The notes under the pieces were generated by a model. The model was not told the origin of the DNA. It made no database searches and saw only the letters and a program-made list of their open reading frames with translations. Made by a program: the position numbers and the translations under genes. Positions 27,219 through 36,346 of a stretch of 64,000 nt of DNA are shown here, one piece after another (position 1 is the stretch's first letter; every line of letters begins with the position of its first letter). Source of the stretch: JAGXRK01 sp963714415 (lineage in GTDB: Bacteria > Bacteroidota > Ignavibacteria > Ignavibacteriales > Ignavibacteriaceae); contig CAVQOL010000001.1 in the NCBI GenBank assembly GCA_963714415.1, forward strand, positions 186,001-250,000. The letters run 5' to 3'.

Positions 27219-27552
27219 TCTCGTGAATTTTCTTTATCAATCCTTCAATTTTTTCAACATAATCCGAAGTATCATCGAGGAAAAATTTTAGTTCCGGAAC
27301 AAATTTAATTCGTATTCTGTGAGCAAGTTCTGAACGGATAAATCCTGTTTTGTTTTGAATCTTATCCAAAGCAAGTGCTCTCTTTTCTTTTTCGAAAATT
27401 GAGAGATATATTTTTGCGATTTTCAGATCGGGACTTACTTTAACGTTTGTGATGGTTACAAATCCAAGTTGAAGTTCATCCAGCCTATGCAGGAATATCA
27501 AACTGATCTCTTCTTTTATCAGATTTTCAACTTTATCAATTCTGTAAGACAT
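27193..27552 (-). CDS. rbfA: Ribosome-binding factor A
   Basis: 119 residues with the small KH-like RbfA fold: RIDKVENLIKEEISLIF at the start, VTITNVKVSPDLKIAKIYLSIF in the middle and ELAHRIRIKFVPELKFFLDDT. It matures the 5' end of 16S rRNA and helps cold adaptation. It lies between infB and truB as in most bacteria. Confidence 0.94.
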   Translation of the reverse strand: MSYRIDKVENLIKEEISLIFLHRLDELQLGFVTITNVKVSPDLKIAKIYLSIFEKEKRALALDKIQNKTGFIRSELAHRIRIKFVPELKFFLDDTSDYVEKIEGLIKKIHENDNNKEND

Positions 27553-27585
27553 GAAATCAAATCCTATAAGTATTTCTAATACTGC

Positions 27586-30201
27586 TTATGAAAGTTTCTT
27601 CTTGGTTTCCACAATTTTGAATGCTTCAACTATATCGCCGACTTTAATATCATTATAATTGGCAATACTTAATCCGCATTCGTAACCTGAATCTACTTCG
27701 CGAACATCATCTTTAAATCTTTTTAGGCTTGATATATCGCCTTCGTGAATAACGATTCCGTCTCTTATCAACCTGGTCCTGTTATTTCTCATAATCTTTC
27801 CATCCTGAACATAGCAACCGGCAACCGTTCCGAATTTAGGAACTTTGAATGTTTCTCTAACTTCAACGGTGGCAGTAACTTCTTCCGAAATAACCGGAGA
27901 TAATAATCCTTCCAAAGCTGATTTAACTTCATTTATTGTATCGTAAATAACATTGTACAAACGAATATCTACTTTGGATTTTTCGGCAAGCTTACGTGCA
28001 TTAATGTTTGGTCTTACGTGGAAACCAATTATAATAGCATTTGAAGCTGCAGCAAGAAGCACATCACTTTCGGAGATTCCACCAACACCTTTATGAATAA
28101 CTCTTACAACAACTTCTTCGTTAGTTAGTTTCATCAATGAATCAGAAAGTGCTTCGACAGAACCATCAACATCGCCTTTAACAATTAGCGGAAGTTCTTT
28201 AACACCGCCAATACTTATTTGTTCTGCAATTTCATCAAGAGTAATATGATGAATCTGCTTCTGATCCTGCTCTCTTTTGATTTGAGCCCTTCTATTCGCA
28301 ATATCTTTTGCTTCTCTTTCAGACTGTATAACAACAAAATTGTCGCCGGCTTGAGGAGCACCTTCGAATCCAAGAACAAGAACAGGTGAAGAAGGAGGAG
28401 ATTCTTTTACTTTATTTCCTCTTTCATCAAACATTGCTCTTACACGTCCGTAATGAACACCAGCAACAAAAGGATCACCAATTTTTAAAGTTCCTTTCTG
28501 AACCAGAATAGTACCGGTTATTCCTCTTCCCTTATCGAGTTCAGCCTCAACAACAACGCCACGCGCAATTCTGTTGGGATTAGCTTTAAGATCAAGAATT
28601 TCTGCTTCAAGAAGAATTTTCTCTAAAAGCTGTTCTACGTTTAACCCGCTTTTAGCAGAAAGTTCTACAATCTGGTATTTACCGCCCCAGTCTTCAACAA
28701 GAACATTTCTTTCAGCAAGCTGCTGTTTGATTTTTTCAGGATTAGCTCCGGGTTTATCAATCTTATTAATTGCTATAATAATCGGAACACCTGCTGCCTG
28801 AGCATGATTAAGTGCTTCAACCGTCTGAGGCATCACAGCATCATCGGCAGCAATTACAAGAACCACAATATCTGTTAATTGTGCACCTCGTGCACGCATT
28901 GCAGTAAATGCTTCATGACCGGGAGTATCGAGAAAAGTGATTTCTTTGCTGTCGTCTATTTCAACTTTATACGCACCAATATGCTGTGTAATACCTCCTG
29001 ATTCACCGGCAACCACGTTTGTTCTTCTGATATAATCAAGAAGCGAAGTCTTTCCATGATCAACATGACCCATAATCGTAACAACCGGAGGACGGGGCAT
29101 TAATGATTCTTCAAGATCAGGAGTATCTTCAAGTGCTTCCGCAGCGTATTCTTCCTGTAACTCAACTTCAAATCCAAATTCATCTGCAACGAGGGTAATG
29201 GTCTCAAGATCAAGTCTTTGATTGATTGAAACCATTAATCCCAATCCTATACATTTCGATATTACATCACCAACCGGAACACTCATCAGATTAGCCAGTT
29301 CATTAACAGCAATATATTCACTTACTTTCAGAATGTTCAGTTCTTTGGATCGAATTTCCGAAAGTCTTTCTTCTTCAGCTTCTCTTTCTTTTCTCTTCTT
29401 CTTTCTTGAACTTGCTCTTACGGATGTTATTGTATCATCCATGCTCAGCATAGTTTTTTTAATAGCAGCTTTAACATCCTTTTCATCAATCTCAAACTTT
29501 TTAACCTTCTTCTTCTTCTTAGCAAGAACGGGTTCTTCAGGACTTGTTTCGGTAGCTTTTTTCTTAGTGCGGGGTTTCTTCTTTTTCTTTGCAGTTTCTG
29601 CCGCAGTTGTTCTATCTTTAGTCTCTTGGTCAGGTCGAATATCCTTTACAATTTTTTCTTTTTTCTTCTTTTCTGTAAGATCAATCTTGCCTACAACCTT
29701 AAGTCCTTTTCTTTTTTCAACTTCAGCCTGTTTCGGTGAAACAAATTTATCCGCTTTCCCTGCTGTCGATTTTTCTCCATCAATAGTTTTTTTCTGTTCA
29801 AGAGCAGTTTCATCTTCGGTTTGTTTCTCAACCTGTTCAATTACATCCTGAGGTATTTCTTCAACTTCTTGTCCATTCTTCACCGCATCAGAAATAATTA
29901 TTCCTTTTACTTCAATTTCGTCCTCAACAGAATCGGGAACCTTAAGGTCTTTGGGTTCCTCGCTTTTTTCTGCCCGTTTTTTCTGGAACTCAGCAATTTT
30001 CTTGTAATGCTGTTCGGCTTTCTCAATATCTTTCTTGTAATGCAACTGAATATCGGTAAGCATTTCATTGGTAATCAAAGACATATGAGATTTTATTTCA
30101 TATCCTTTTTCTTTCAGAAACTCAATCAGGTTTTCTGCCGAAAGATTATGTTCAGAAGCAAACTTGTATATTCGTTGTTTTTTGGCTTTTGTTTCGGGCA
30201 T
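27586..30201 (-). CDS. infB: Translation initiation factor IF-2
   Basis: 871 residues. The N-terminal IF2-N helix unit (IYKFASEHNLSAENLIEFLKEKG) is followed by a long Lys/Glu-rich spacer to about residue 280 and a second IF2-N copy. The GTPase domain has G1 GHVDHGKTS, G3 DTPGHEAF and G4 NKID. Domains II-IV follow, ending with GYECGLSIANYNDIKVGD. It places initiator tRNA on the 30S subunit. Confidence 0.97.
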   Translation of the reverse strand: MPETKAKKQRIYKFASEHNLSAENLIEFLKEKGYEIKSHMSLITNEMLTDIQLHYKKDIEKAEQHYKKIAEFQKKRAEKSEEPKDLKVPDSVEDEIEVKGIIISDAVKNGQEVEEIPQDVIEQVEKQTEDETALEQKKTIDGEKSTAGKADKFVSPKQAEVEKRKGLKVVGKIDLTEKKKKEKIVKDIRPDQETKDRTTAAETAKKKKKPRTKKKATETSPEEPVLAKKKKKVKKFEIDEKDVKAAIKKTMLSMDDTITSVRASSRKKKRKEREAEEERLSEIRSKELNILKVSEYIAVNELANLMSVPVGDVISKCIGLGLMVSINQRLDLETITLVADEFGFEVELQEEYAAEALEDTPDLEESLMPRPPVVTIMGHVDHGKTSLLDYIRRTNVVAGESGGITQHIGAYKVEIDDSKEITFLDTPGHEAFTAMRARGAQLTDIVVLVIAADDAVMPQTVEALNHAQAAGVPIIIAINKIDKPGANPEKIKQQLAERNVLVEDWGGKYQIVELSAKSGLNVEQLLEKILLEAEILDLKANPNRIARGVVVEAELDKGRGITGTILVQKGTLKIGDPFVAGVHYGRVRAMFDERGNKVKESPPSSPVLVLGFEGAPQAGDNFVVIQSEREAKDIANRRAQIKREQDQKQIHHITLDEIAEQISIGGVKELPLIVKGDVDGSVEALSDSLMKLTNEEVVVRVIHKGVGGISESDVLLAAASNAIIIGFHVRPNINARKLAEKSKVDIRLYNVIYDTINEVKSALEGLLSPVISEEVTATVEVRETFKVPKFGTVAGCYVQDGKIMRNNRTRLIRDGIVIHEGDISSLKRFKDDVREVDSGYECGLSIANYNDIKVGDIVEAFKIVETKKKLS

Positions 30202-30221
30202 TCTAATGCACTCTTTCTGGA

Positions 30222-31469
30222 TTACTCTTCTTCTTCAAACTGTGACTTAATTGTTTCGAGAATTTCATTGATCTTATCTTCATCAAACTCTTCAATTTCT
30301 TTCAACTTTTCCGGACCCGCAGTCAGGACATCAATTGCTGTATCATAACCATTATTAATTAGTATATCATAAACATCGCTGCCAAGTTCATCTTTGAGAT
30401 CAAAAAGTTCTATATCTTCATCATATTCTTCGAATGGTTTTTCTTCTCTTATTATTTCGATTTCATAACCTGTCAGCTTCATAGCAAGACGTATATTCAC
30501 GCCATTTCTTCCAACTATAAGAGAAACCTGATCGCTATCAGCATTAACAACGGATTTCTTTTCATCTTCGTCAAGTTCAATTCTTTTCAGTTTTGCCGGG
30601 GCAAGTGCTCTTTGAATATAAACTAAAGGATCCTCAGAATAGTTGATAACATCTATGTTTTCATTATTCAACTCTCTTACAATTGCGTGAATTCTCACTC
30701 CCTTCATTCCAACACAAGCACCAACAGCATCTATTCTTGCATCCTGAGATTCAACAGAAATTTTGGCTCTTTCACCAGGTTCACGGGCAATTGCTTTTAT
30801 TTCAATTATGCCGTCATAAATTTCGGGAATTTCAATTTCAAACAATCTTCTTAAAAACATATTATCGGAACGTGATACAACTATAACCGGACCGGTGCTT
30901 CCTTTTCTTACTTCTTTCACAATTGCTCTTATCGTATCACCTTTCCTATATCTTTCAAAAGGAATTTGTTCTGCACGTGGAAGAATTAATTCATTCTTAT
31001 TGTGATTGATAAGTATATCGCTTTTCCTTATCTGATAAATATCACCAACGACAATTTCTCCAAGCAATTCCTGGTACTCATTGTATATTATTTCCTTCTC
31101 AAGTTCTCTTATTTTTTGATTTAAACTTTGTTTTGCTAATACAATAAGTCTTCTTCCAAGTGAGGACAGTTCAATTTTTTCAACATAGTCATCTCCGACT
31201 TCCAGTTCGTCGTCATTTCCGCGGGCGTTAATCTCGCTAATGCTTATTTGTGTATTCGGATCTTCAACTTCTTCAACAATTTCTCTTTCAAGAAACATTT
31301 CTATATCGCCGCGATCAGTATTAACAACCACATCAAATTTTGCTTCTTCACCATACTTTTTTTTGATAAGAAGCCCGAAGATATCTTCGAGTATTCCGCC
31401 CAAAACGTCTTTATCAATTCCTTTTTCCCTCACCATTGCGGCAAAGGACTCAACTATATCATAGTTCAT
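30222..31469 (-). CDS. nusA: Transcription termination/antitermination factor NusA
   Basis: 415 residues: the N-terminal RNA polymerase-binding domain, an S1 domain (GEIVVGDIYQIRKSDILI), two KH domains (DAVGACVGMKGVRIHAIVREL and VSLIVGRNGVNIRLAMKLTG), and a short C-terminal acidic/HhH-like tail ending FEEEE. It pauses RNA polymerase and enters rRNA antitermination complexes. It is 20 nt upstream of infB. Since NusA affects terminator use, the hairpin in front of rimP could provide feedback control (inference). Confidence 0.96.
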   Translation of the reverse strand: MNYDIVESFAAMVREKGIDKDVLGGILEDIFGLLIKKKYGEEAKFDVVVNTDRGDIEMFLEREIVEEVEDPNTQISISEINARGNDDELEVGDDYVEKIELSSLGRRLIVLAKQSLNQKIRELEKEIIYNEYQELLGEIVVGDIYQIRKSDILINHNKNELILPRAEQIPFERYRKGDTIRAIVKEVRKGSTGPVIVVSRSDNMFLRRLFEIEIPEIYDGIIEIKAIAREPGERAKISVESQDARIDAVGACVGMKGVRIHAIVRELNNENIDVINYSEDPLVYIQRALAPAKLKRIELDEDEKKSVVNADSDQVSLIVGRNGVNIRLAMKLTGYEIEIIREEKPFEEYDEDIELFDLKDELGSDVYDILINNGYDTAIDVLTAGPEKLKEIEEFDEDKINEILETIKSQFEEEE

Positions 31470-31486
31470 TTAATTTTTCTCCTCCA

Positions 31487-31942
31487 CTAAGAAAAGCTTA
31501 TTAATACTTTTGCACTTATAATGTCTTTAAAATTTATTTTTACTGCTGTTTTGCCTGTTGAGAAAAGAAGATCTTCGCCTTCAACAGAACCCAGTTTTGC
31601 TTTTAACTCTAATTTCTCTTCACCCGATTGATACATAACTTCAAATTTTCGATTGATGTGTTTTGGGTACTGCCTTAAGAATCTGAGCGGTCTATCAACA
31701 CCGGGAGTCGAAACATCCAGTCTGTATGAACCTTTAATTAAGTTTTTTTCTTCTATTTCGCTGTTAATTAATTTACTTAATTCAGCGAGAGTCTCAGCCG
31801 AAACATTTTTCTCCCCGTCAACAAATATTTCAATAATACGGTTTCTGTCATTACCCCTCAGATTACTTTCAATAAGTAATAATCCAAATTCAGAGGCCGA
31901 TTTTTCAGCGATTTTAGATATATTTTTAATCAATTCGTTCAT
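31487..31942 (-). CDS. rimP: Ribosome maturation factor RimP
   Basis: 151 residues from ATG 31942 (MNELIKNISKIAEKSASEFG). The frame is open 14 codons further upstream, but those codons run through a terminator-like hairpin and give a non-family N-terminus. Core segments are RIIEIFVDGEKNVSAETLAELSK and YRLDVSTPGVDRPL. It assists 30S assembly. It is the first gene of the rimP-nusA-infB operon. Confidence 0.92.
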   Translation of the reverse strand: MNELIKNISKIAEKSASEFGLLLIESNLRGNDRNRIIEIFVDGEKNVSAETLAELSKLINSEIEEKNLIKGSYRLDVSTPGVDRPLRFLRQYPKHINRKFEVMYQSGEEKLELKAKLGSVEGEDLLFSTGKTAVKINFKDIISAKVLISFS

Positions 31943-31948
31943 ACTAAC

Positions 31949-31970
31949 AAAAAACGCCCTTAAAAGGGCG
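31949..31970 (-). terminator. Hairpin with T-run directly in front of rimP (possible attenuator)
   Basis: On the minus strand CGCCCTTTTAAGGGCG (31955-31970) folds into a 6-7 bp stem and is followed by six T residues (31949-31954). The rimP ATG begins only 7 nt later. It has the form of an intrinsic terminator but lies in the leader of an essential operon. Its AAGGG arm is the only purine-rich sequence upstream of the start. Confidence 0.6.
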
Positions 31971-32199
31971 AATCGAGTGGTCAAAAATAGGATTAATTAT
32001 CTTAATAACAAAAAATTATTTGCTGACGTTAAGCACAACTTCTATCTCCCAAAGAACTCCTCGATGGAATATTGGAATGATGGAGTTGTGAAAGATTTGA
32101 ATTATGCTTTGGTATATTATTCCATTTTTCCAACAACTCATATGCCGTATTGGATTTAGATTACTCCAATTTTCCAAGAGTTGTTGATATGGTCAGCTA

Positions 32200-32817
32200 T
32201 TAATTAATCACTTTCTTAAAAATATATCCTCCTTTTACTGCACCCCAGACTTGTTCATCTTTTTCATTAAATCCCTGATCCCAGCTTATCATTGAATTTT
32301 TAGTTATAACTACTTTTGTTGTTGCATAAGTTGCTCCTCGAAGACTACTGACACAATTATCGTCAACTGTGCTGCCAATAAAAGTGTTTTCATCTTTCAT
32401 GTGAATTACAACCTCGCAGCCTTCTCTAATCTTAAGCTGGTCAGGTTTCAGAGATTTGAATATCGAAGGATTTTTCCATCCTCCGATGAAATCTTTTTCA
32501 CTAGGAATTGAATAAATAATGCTCTTTATAATTCCGTTTTCTTCAATTAAGTGATAAATTCTTTGTCGATACGGTTTATCCTTTGTCTCAGTAACTGCCT
32601 GTTCAACATAAAGCCAATAATCATCATTTGGTTGATTCCATATTCTGGTCATTTCAAGAGAGATATTATAGTAGCTGGAATCGTTTAATGATTGTTCTTC
32701 ACTGTTAAACGAACCACTCATCCATTCACTAAGAATTTCAATATCAGACTTGTTCTGCGCAAGAACAGCGGTTGTTATGAAAATAAAAAGTAAGAGTAGA
32801 CTAAAATTTTTGTTCAA
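32200..32817 (-). CDS. Exported CpcT/CpeT-family protein
   Basis: 205 residues from TTG 32817, chosen because GGAGGG lies 5 nt upstream and a signal peptide (FSLLLLFIFITTAVLAQ) starts there. Without the signal, the chain shows the CpeT pattern: LSEWMSGSFNSEEQ, WLYVEQAVTETKDKPYRQRIYHL, IREGCEVVIHM, YATTKVVIT. In cyanobacteria and phages CpeT proteins attach phycobilins. Homologues in non-phototrophs are common and uncharacterised. No bilin or phycobiliprotein genes are nearby. Confidence 0.75.
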   Translation of the reverse strand: MNKNFSLLLLFIFITTAVLAQNKSDIEILSEWMSGSFNSEEQSLNDSSYYNISLEMTRIWNQPNDDYWLYVEQAVTETKDKPYRQRIYHLIEENGIIKSIIYSIPSEKDFIGGWKNPSIFKSLKPDQLKIREGCEVVIHMKDENTFIGSTVDDNCVSSLRGATYATTKVVITKNSMISWDQGFNEKDEQVWGAVKGGYIFKKVIN

Positions 32818-32899
32818 TTTTCCCTCCGGATAGAAATAAATGTACCCCTCAAAATTAATCTTCAAGTAAAAGATAACACAAATACTTTAACCGAACTAT

Positions 32900-33373
32900 T
32901 TACAATTTTGATTGAAAAGCAAACTTAATCACCTTTGGTTTAACAAGCTTTTTGAAATCCTTATACTTCATCTGAATCAATTCGGAATGGATACAAGAAT
33001 TAAAAGCAATCTCCTCATCCTCAGCAAGACTTTTTGCAACATAAACCTCTATTCCATACAAATTTCCGAATGGAGGCATTGCACCGACTTCACAATCCGG
33101 GAAAAGATTAAGAAATTCTTTTTCATGAGCCAATCTGATCGCATCCGTTCCAAGAGTTTGTTTTAATTGGTCAAAGTCAATCTTATATGAAGCGGGAAGA
33201 ACAGCCATAATCAGTTTTCCATTCATATTAAGTATAACTGTCTTTGCCATATTTTTACCCGGAATATGAGCTACAGCCGCAATTTCCTGAGCAGTATAGG
33301 CAAGCGAGTGCTTAAGCATTGTGTACTTAATATTATTCTGATCTAAATAATCAGTTAATCTTTTGGAAGGCAT
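32900..33373 (-). CDS. YbaK/EbsC-type aminoacyl-tRNA deacylase family protein
   Basis: 157 residues with the YbaK/ProX fold: YTAQEIAAVAHIPGKNMAKTVIL near residues 26-48, ILNMNGKLIMAVLP, and PFGNLYGIEVYVAKSL, with the conserved Lys43 in the catalytic groove. Family members hydrolyse mischarged tRNAs such as Cys- or Ala-tRNA(Pro). Which substrate this copy uses cannot be told. It is preceded by AAAGGAG. Confidence 0.83.
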   Translation of the reverse strand: MPSKRLTDYLDQNNIKYTMLKHSLAYTAQEIAAVAHIPGKNMAKTVILNMNGKLIMAVLPASYKIDFDQLKQTLGTDAIRLAHEKEFLNLFPDCEVGAMPPFGNLYGIEVYVAKSLAEDEEIAFNSCIHSELIQMKYKDFKKLVKPKVIKFAFQSKL

Positions 33374-33404
33374 AAAAAGCTCCTTTCGGTTAAACTAATA
33401 TTCC

Positions 33405-33707
33405 CTATTTAGAAATTTCATCCGTAAGTTCAAGAAATCTTTTATAAGGAATTGCAATTAAACTTTGTGCCTGAAAAGCACCGTTTGAAATACTAATCAT
33501 AGAAACCTTTGCTGCGGTCTCTTCATCGGGTGCTTCATAGATATCCAGAAAATCATATTCTCCAAGCAGTGCGTAATGTGAAATGAATTTAACTTCAGGA
33601 CATTTTTGTTTAACCTGATCCAGCCAGGCTCTGCCCAGCTTTGCTCTGTCTTGAATTTGTTTGGAGGTTTCAGAAGAAAGTTTCGTTAACAAAATGAATG
33701 TTTTCAT
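33405..33707 (-). CDS. GYD-domain protein
   Basis: 100 residues with the ferredoxin-like GYD layout: FILLTKLSSETSKQIQDRAK at the start, then LGEYDFLDIYEAPDEETAAKVSM with the GYD-type GEYD motif. The biochemical function of the family is unknown. It has a good Shine-Dalgarno (AAAGGAG) and lies 31 nt upstream of the YbaK-like gene on the same strand. Confidence 0.8.
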   Translation of the reverse strand: MKTFILLTKLSSETSKQIQDRAKLGRAWLDQVKQKCPEVKFISHYALLGEYDFLDIYEAPDEETAAKVSMISISNGAFQAQSLIAIPYKRFLELTDEISK

Positions 33708-33955
33708 AGCAGTCTCCTTTCATGTATGGATAATTTTTTACTCCCACACTGAGAAAAAAGAAAATTTGGGAAAGAACAAGTAGAATGTAAGAATTGAAAT
33801 AGTTAAAACTCAAAGTTGCTGAATATTTGGCAAGTGTTTTTAGAGTTACTTATTTCCGGGAATCAGATGAAAATTGTCAAATTCCAGGTTATAATTCTTA
33901 ATGCTTTAATTTTTTTGTGAACTGTGGACTGCTGACTGAAGACTTCTTCCCTATC

Positions 33956-34570
33956 TTAAACAAAATACTTGATAACAAAGAATCCTCCAATTAATAAAAC
34001 TGTAAAGGCAATTGCCAGCCAGTTGAAATATTTATCTATAAAATCTTTTATCTGCGGACCGAACTTCCAGATAAGAAAAGCAACAAGAAAAAAGCGCGCA
34101 CCCCTGCTTATCACCGAAGCTATGATGAACATCACTATGTTGATATTAAAAGCCCCCGAAGAGATGGTAAATACTTTATAAGGTAAAGGAGTAAATCCAG
34201 CTGTAAAAATTATCCAGAAATCGTAAGCTTTATACATCTCTTCAATTTTATAAAAAGTCTGGTTTGTAAAGCCGGGAATGTTAGCGAAGAAAAATTCAGC
34301 AATTCCAGTGAATTCTCCGGCTGGAGTCCACCACAAAAAATGACCGAGAGTATAACCTAGCAACGCTCCTGTTATAGATCCGATAGTACAAATTGAAGCG
34401 AAACGAAATGCTTTAGCAGTGGAGCCTAGAACTAAAGCAATTAATAAAGCATCGGGTGGAATTGGAAAAAAAGAAGATTCTGCAAAAGCAAGTAAAAATA
34501 GTGCAGGTGCGCCATAAGGAGTTTCTGCCCAGTGCAGTACCCAATCATATAATTTTCTGAGAATTTTCAA
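33956..34570 (-). CDS. DedA/YqaA-type (VTT domain) membrane protein
   Basis: 204 residues with about five hydrophobic segments. The VTT-type core shows ESSFFPIPPDALLIALVLG near residues 31-49, TGALLGYTLGHFLW, and AGFTPLPYKVFTISSGAF near 125-142 with the conserved P-Y-K. DedA proteins are linked to flipping of lipid carriers and to membrane homeostasis. The 248-bp stretch downstream holds no gene. Confidence 0.85.
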   Translation of the reverse strand: MKILRKLYDWVLHWAETPYGAPALFLLAFAESSFFPIPPDALLIALVLGSTAKAFRFASICTIGSITGALLGYTLGHFLWWTPAGEFTGIAEFFFANIPGFTNQTFYKIEEMYKAYDFWIIFTAGFTPLPYKVFTISSGAFNINIVMFIIASVISRGARFFLVAFLIWKFGPQIKDFIDKYFNWLAIAFTVLLIGGFFVIKYFV

Positions 34571-34745
34571 ATTTTACCCGATAATGAAGTGCAAACATAA
34601 ATAAAATTCATTGGTTTAGAAAAACGCAGATTTTAATATTTACTCAAATGAGAAATCTATCAGATTGTATAAATAATCTAGAGTATGTTCTTAAATAAAA
34701 TTTATAACTCATTTCAATAGAATAGTTTAAAAATTAAACGGGCAC

Positions 34746-34773
34746 TTGACAATTGTTATAATTTGTATAATAT
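34746..34773 (+). promoter_or_regulatory. Candidate sigma-70-type promoter for the outer-membrane gene at 34831
   Basis: A perfect -35 hexamer TTGACA lies at 34746-34751. TATAAT (34766-34771) is 14 bp away and TAATAT (34768-34773) 16 bp away. The 5' leader that would follow contains the shared motif listed next. Confidence 0.5.
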
Positions 34774-34780
34774 TTAATAA

Positions 34781-34826
34781 GTCGAATTATTTCGGCATTA
34801 ATAATCTATCAAAAACAAAAGGAGAG
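34781..34826 (+). promoter_or_regulatory. Leader motif shared with the gene at 36347
   Basis: CGAATTATTTCGGCATT, then an ATC-AAAAACAAAAGGAG stretch carrying the ribosome site, resembles the leader at 36301-36336 (CGAAATAACTCGGCATT ... ATCAACAACAAAGGAG). The CGAA..TTCG part is self-complementary. Both genes encode outer-membrane barrels. Confidence 0.45.
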
Positions 34827-34830
34827 AAAA

Positions 34831-36112
34831 ATGAAAAGTGTTACTTCCTTTTTTTCACCAAGCTTGATGCAAAAGATTCTGCCGATACTTCTTATCGTCT
34901 TGATTTCGTCTTTGTCTTTTGCTCAGGATGAAGTAAAGTGCTATCGTTATGGAGGATTTGCCAGGCTGCACGCTATGGGTGATAACCCATATATAGTCGA
35001 TCCGGATAATATGAAGACCAACCCGGCTTATTCTTCAATGTATTCAAACTTTCTATGGGGTGATATTGGTAGTTCCACTAGTGGAGAATATGGTTATGGG
35101 GACCCTGAGGACGGTTACGGTCAGTTTGTTGGTTTCAACTTTGGAGTCACAAAGGAATTGACTCTTGGTCTTTTGCTGACAAGAAATGACTTTAGCACCT
35201 ATTTTCCTTCAATAGGATTACTGGATCCATACGATATTGTAGATGAGTTAAACGATTTCGCAGGTACTGATATTATCCCGATGGACAATAACCTTGAATT
35301 ACTCGGTTCCTATGATATAGGAAATTTTGTCCTTGGTTTGGGAATAGCTTACGCATCAACATCCAGTGAATTCACCCCGGATTCGGGACATGGATATACG
35401 AACAGTGCTAGTCAGCTCGGTTTTAATTTGGGTGTGGTAAGTAGATGCCCTTCAAATTTCAATTTTGATTTTGCATTCTCTCTCATGATGCCATCCGCCG
35501 ATGCTGAACCTAATGACACTACAACAATTGAAGCTTCTACCTCATTTATGTTTAGTTAATGCTCGTGGATTCTGGAATTTAAATAAAAAATTCACTTTAG
35601 TACCCACTGTAGTGTTTTATACAGCTTCCGGCGATGTAACTGTAGATGGAGATTCCGAGGATCTGCCCTCAGTTATGGGATTAGGTTTCGGTGTGGGTCT
35701 AACTTATCAGGTGGGTAACCTTATAATTTCAGGAGGACCAGCTTTTCTTTATGAAACTATGACATACGCCGAAGTTGAAGATGAAAATCCTGAAGTGGAA
35801 GATTCAAGAGTAACCTTCCCGCAATGGAATCTTGGAGCTGAATGGTACTTTACTGATTGGTTACTTGGAAGAGTAGGATATGTTGCCAGCACTTCGAGTG
35901 TTACCTATCAATATCCGGCCAGCCTAACTACCGTCGATGAATACTCATTTACAGATTATGGCAGAGGAGATATAAGGCTTGGTGTTGGATTCAGGTTTGG
36001 TGGATTTACACTAGACGCAACAGTAAATGATGATACTTTAAGAGAAGGATTTAATCTTATTGGCGGTGGAACTCATTCATTTGCTTATCTTTCAGCAAGT
36101 TACGCATTCTAA
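34831..36112 (+). CDS. Outer-membrane beta-barrel protein (frameshifted)
   Basis: A signal peptide (hydrophobic core ILPILLIVLISSLSFA) starts the chain at 34831. The segment GGFARLHAMGDNPYIVDP and many alternating strands follow. Near 35555-35560 the frame hits TAA; shifted by one base it continues VNARGFWNLNKKF to a barrel end (GGTHSFAYLSASYAF) at 36112. One missing base in the AGTTAATG stretch explains it. The joined protein of about 427 residues is a probable 12-16 strand barrel, possibly a transport channel. The family is not recognised. It ends at a strong terminator. Confidence 0.72.
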
Positions 36113-36130
36113 AACTTTTTGTTGTTCCGT

Positions 36131-36164
36131 AAAAGGGCTGTCTGAAAAGGGCAGCCCTTTTTTT
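36131..36164 (+). terminator. Intrinsic terminator after the outer-membrane gene
   Basis: A 10-bp stem (AAAAGGGCTG/CAGCCCTTTT) with an 11-nt loop runs into a seven-T tract, 18 bp after the stop codon. Confidence 0.9.
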
Positions 36165-36300
36165 ATTTATGAAATTCAACTTAGTCTTGATCCATCTTAC
36201 AGTTTTTATTTAAGTAATTTAGTCAAATTATTATTTCGAAAATGTTTGTTATTTAACACAAAGCTTGATAAATACAAAAAATTGTTTAATCTTTGGTAAA

Positions 36301-36336
36301 CCGAAATAACTCGGCATTCAATCAACAACAAAGGAG
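36301..36336 (+). promoter_or_regulatory. Second copy of the shared leader motif
   Basis: CCGAAATAACTCGGCATTCA, then ATCAACAACAAAGGAG, matches the leader at 34781-34826. AAGGAG (36331-36336) is the ribosome site. A possible -35 (TTGATA, 36265-36270) and -10 (TTTAAT, 36285-36290) lie upstream. Confidence 0.45.
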
Positions 36337-36346
36337 TGTTTTTATT

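Noticed and set aside
29222..30348. Long open frames on the plus strand opposite infB and nusA
   Set aside because: They are antisense shadows of Lys/Glu-rich coding sequence, giving Ser/Phe-rich products without ribosome sites or known domains.
31943..32199. tRNA gene suspected in the rimP leader because of a TTCGA-like sequence
   Set aside because: No acceptor stem, anticodon arm or CCA end could be drawn. The sequence is a simple hairpin plus T-run.
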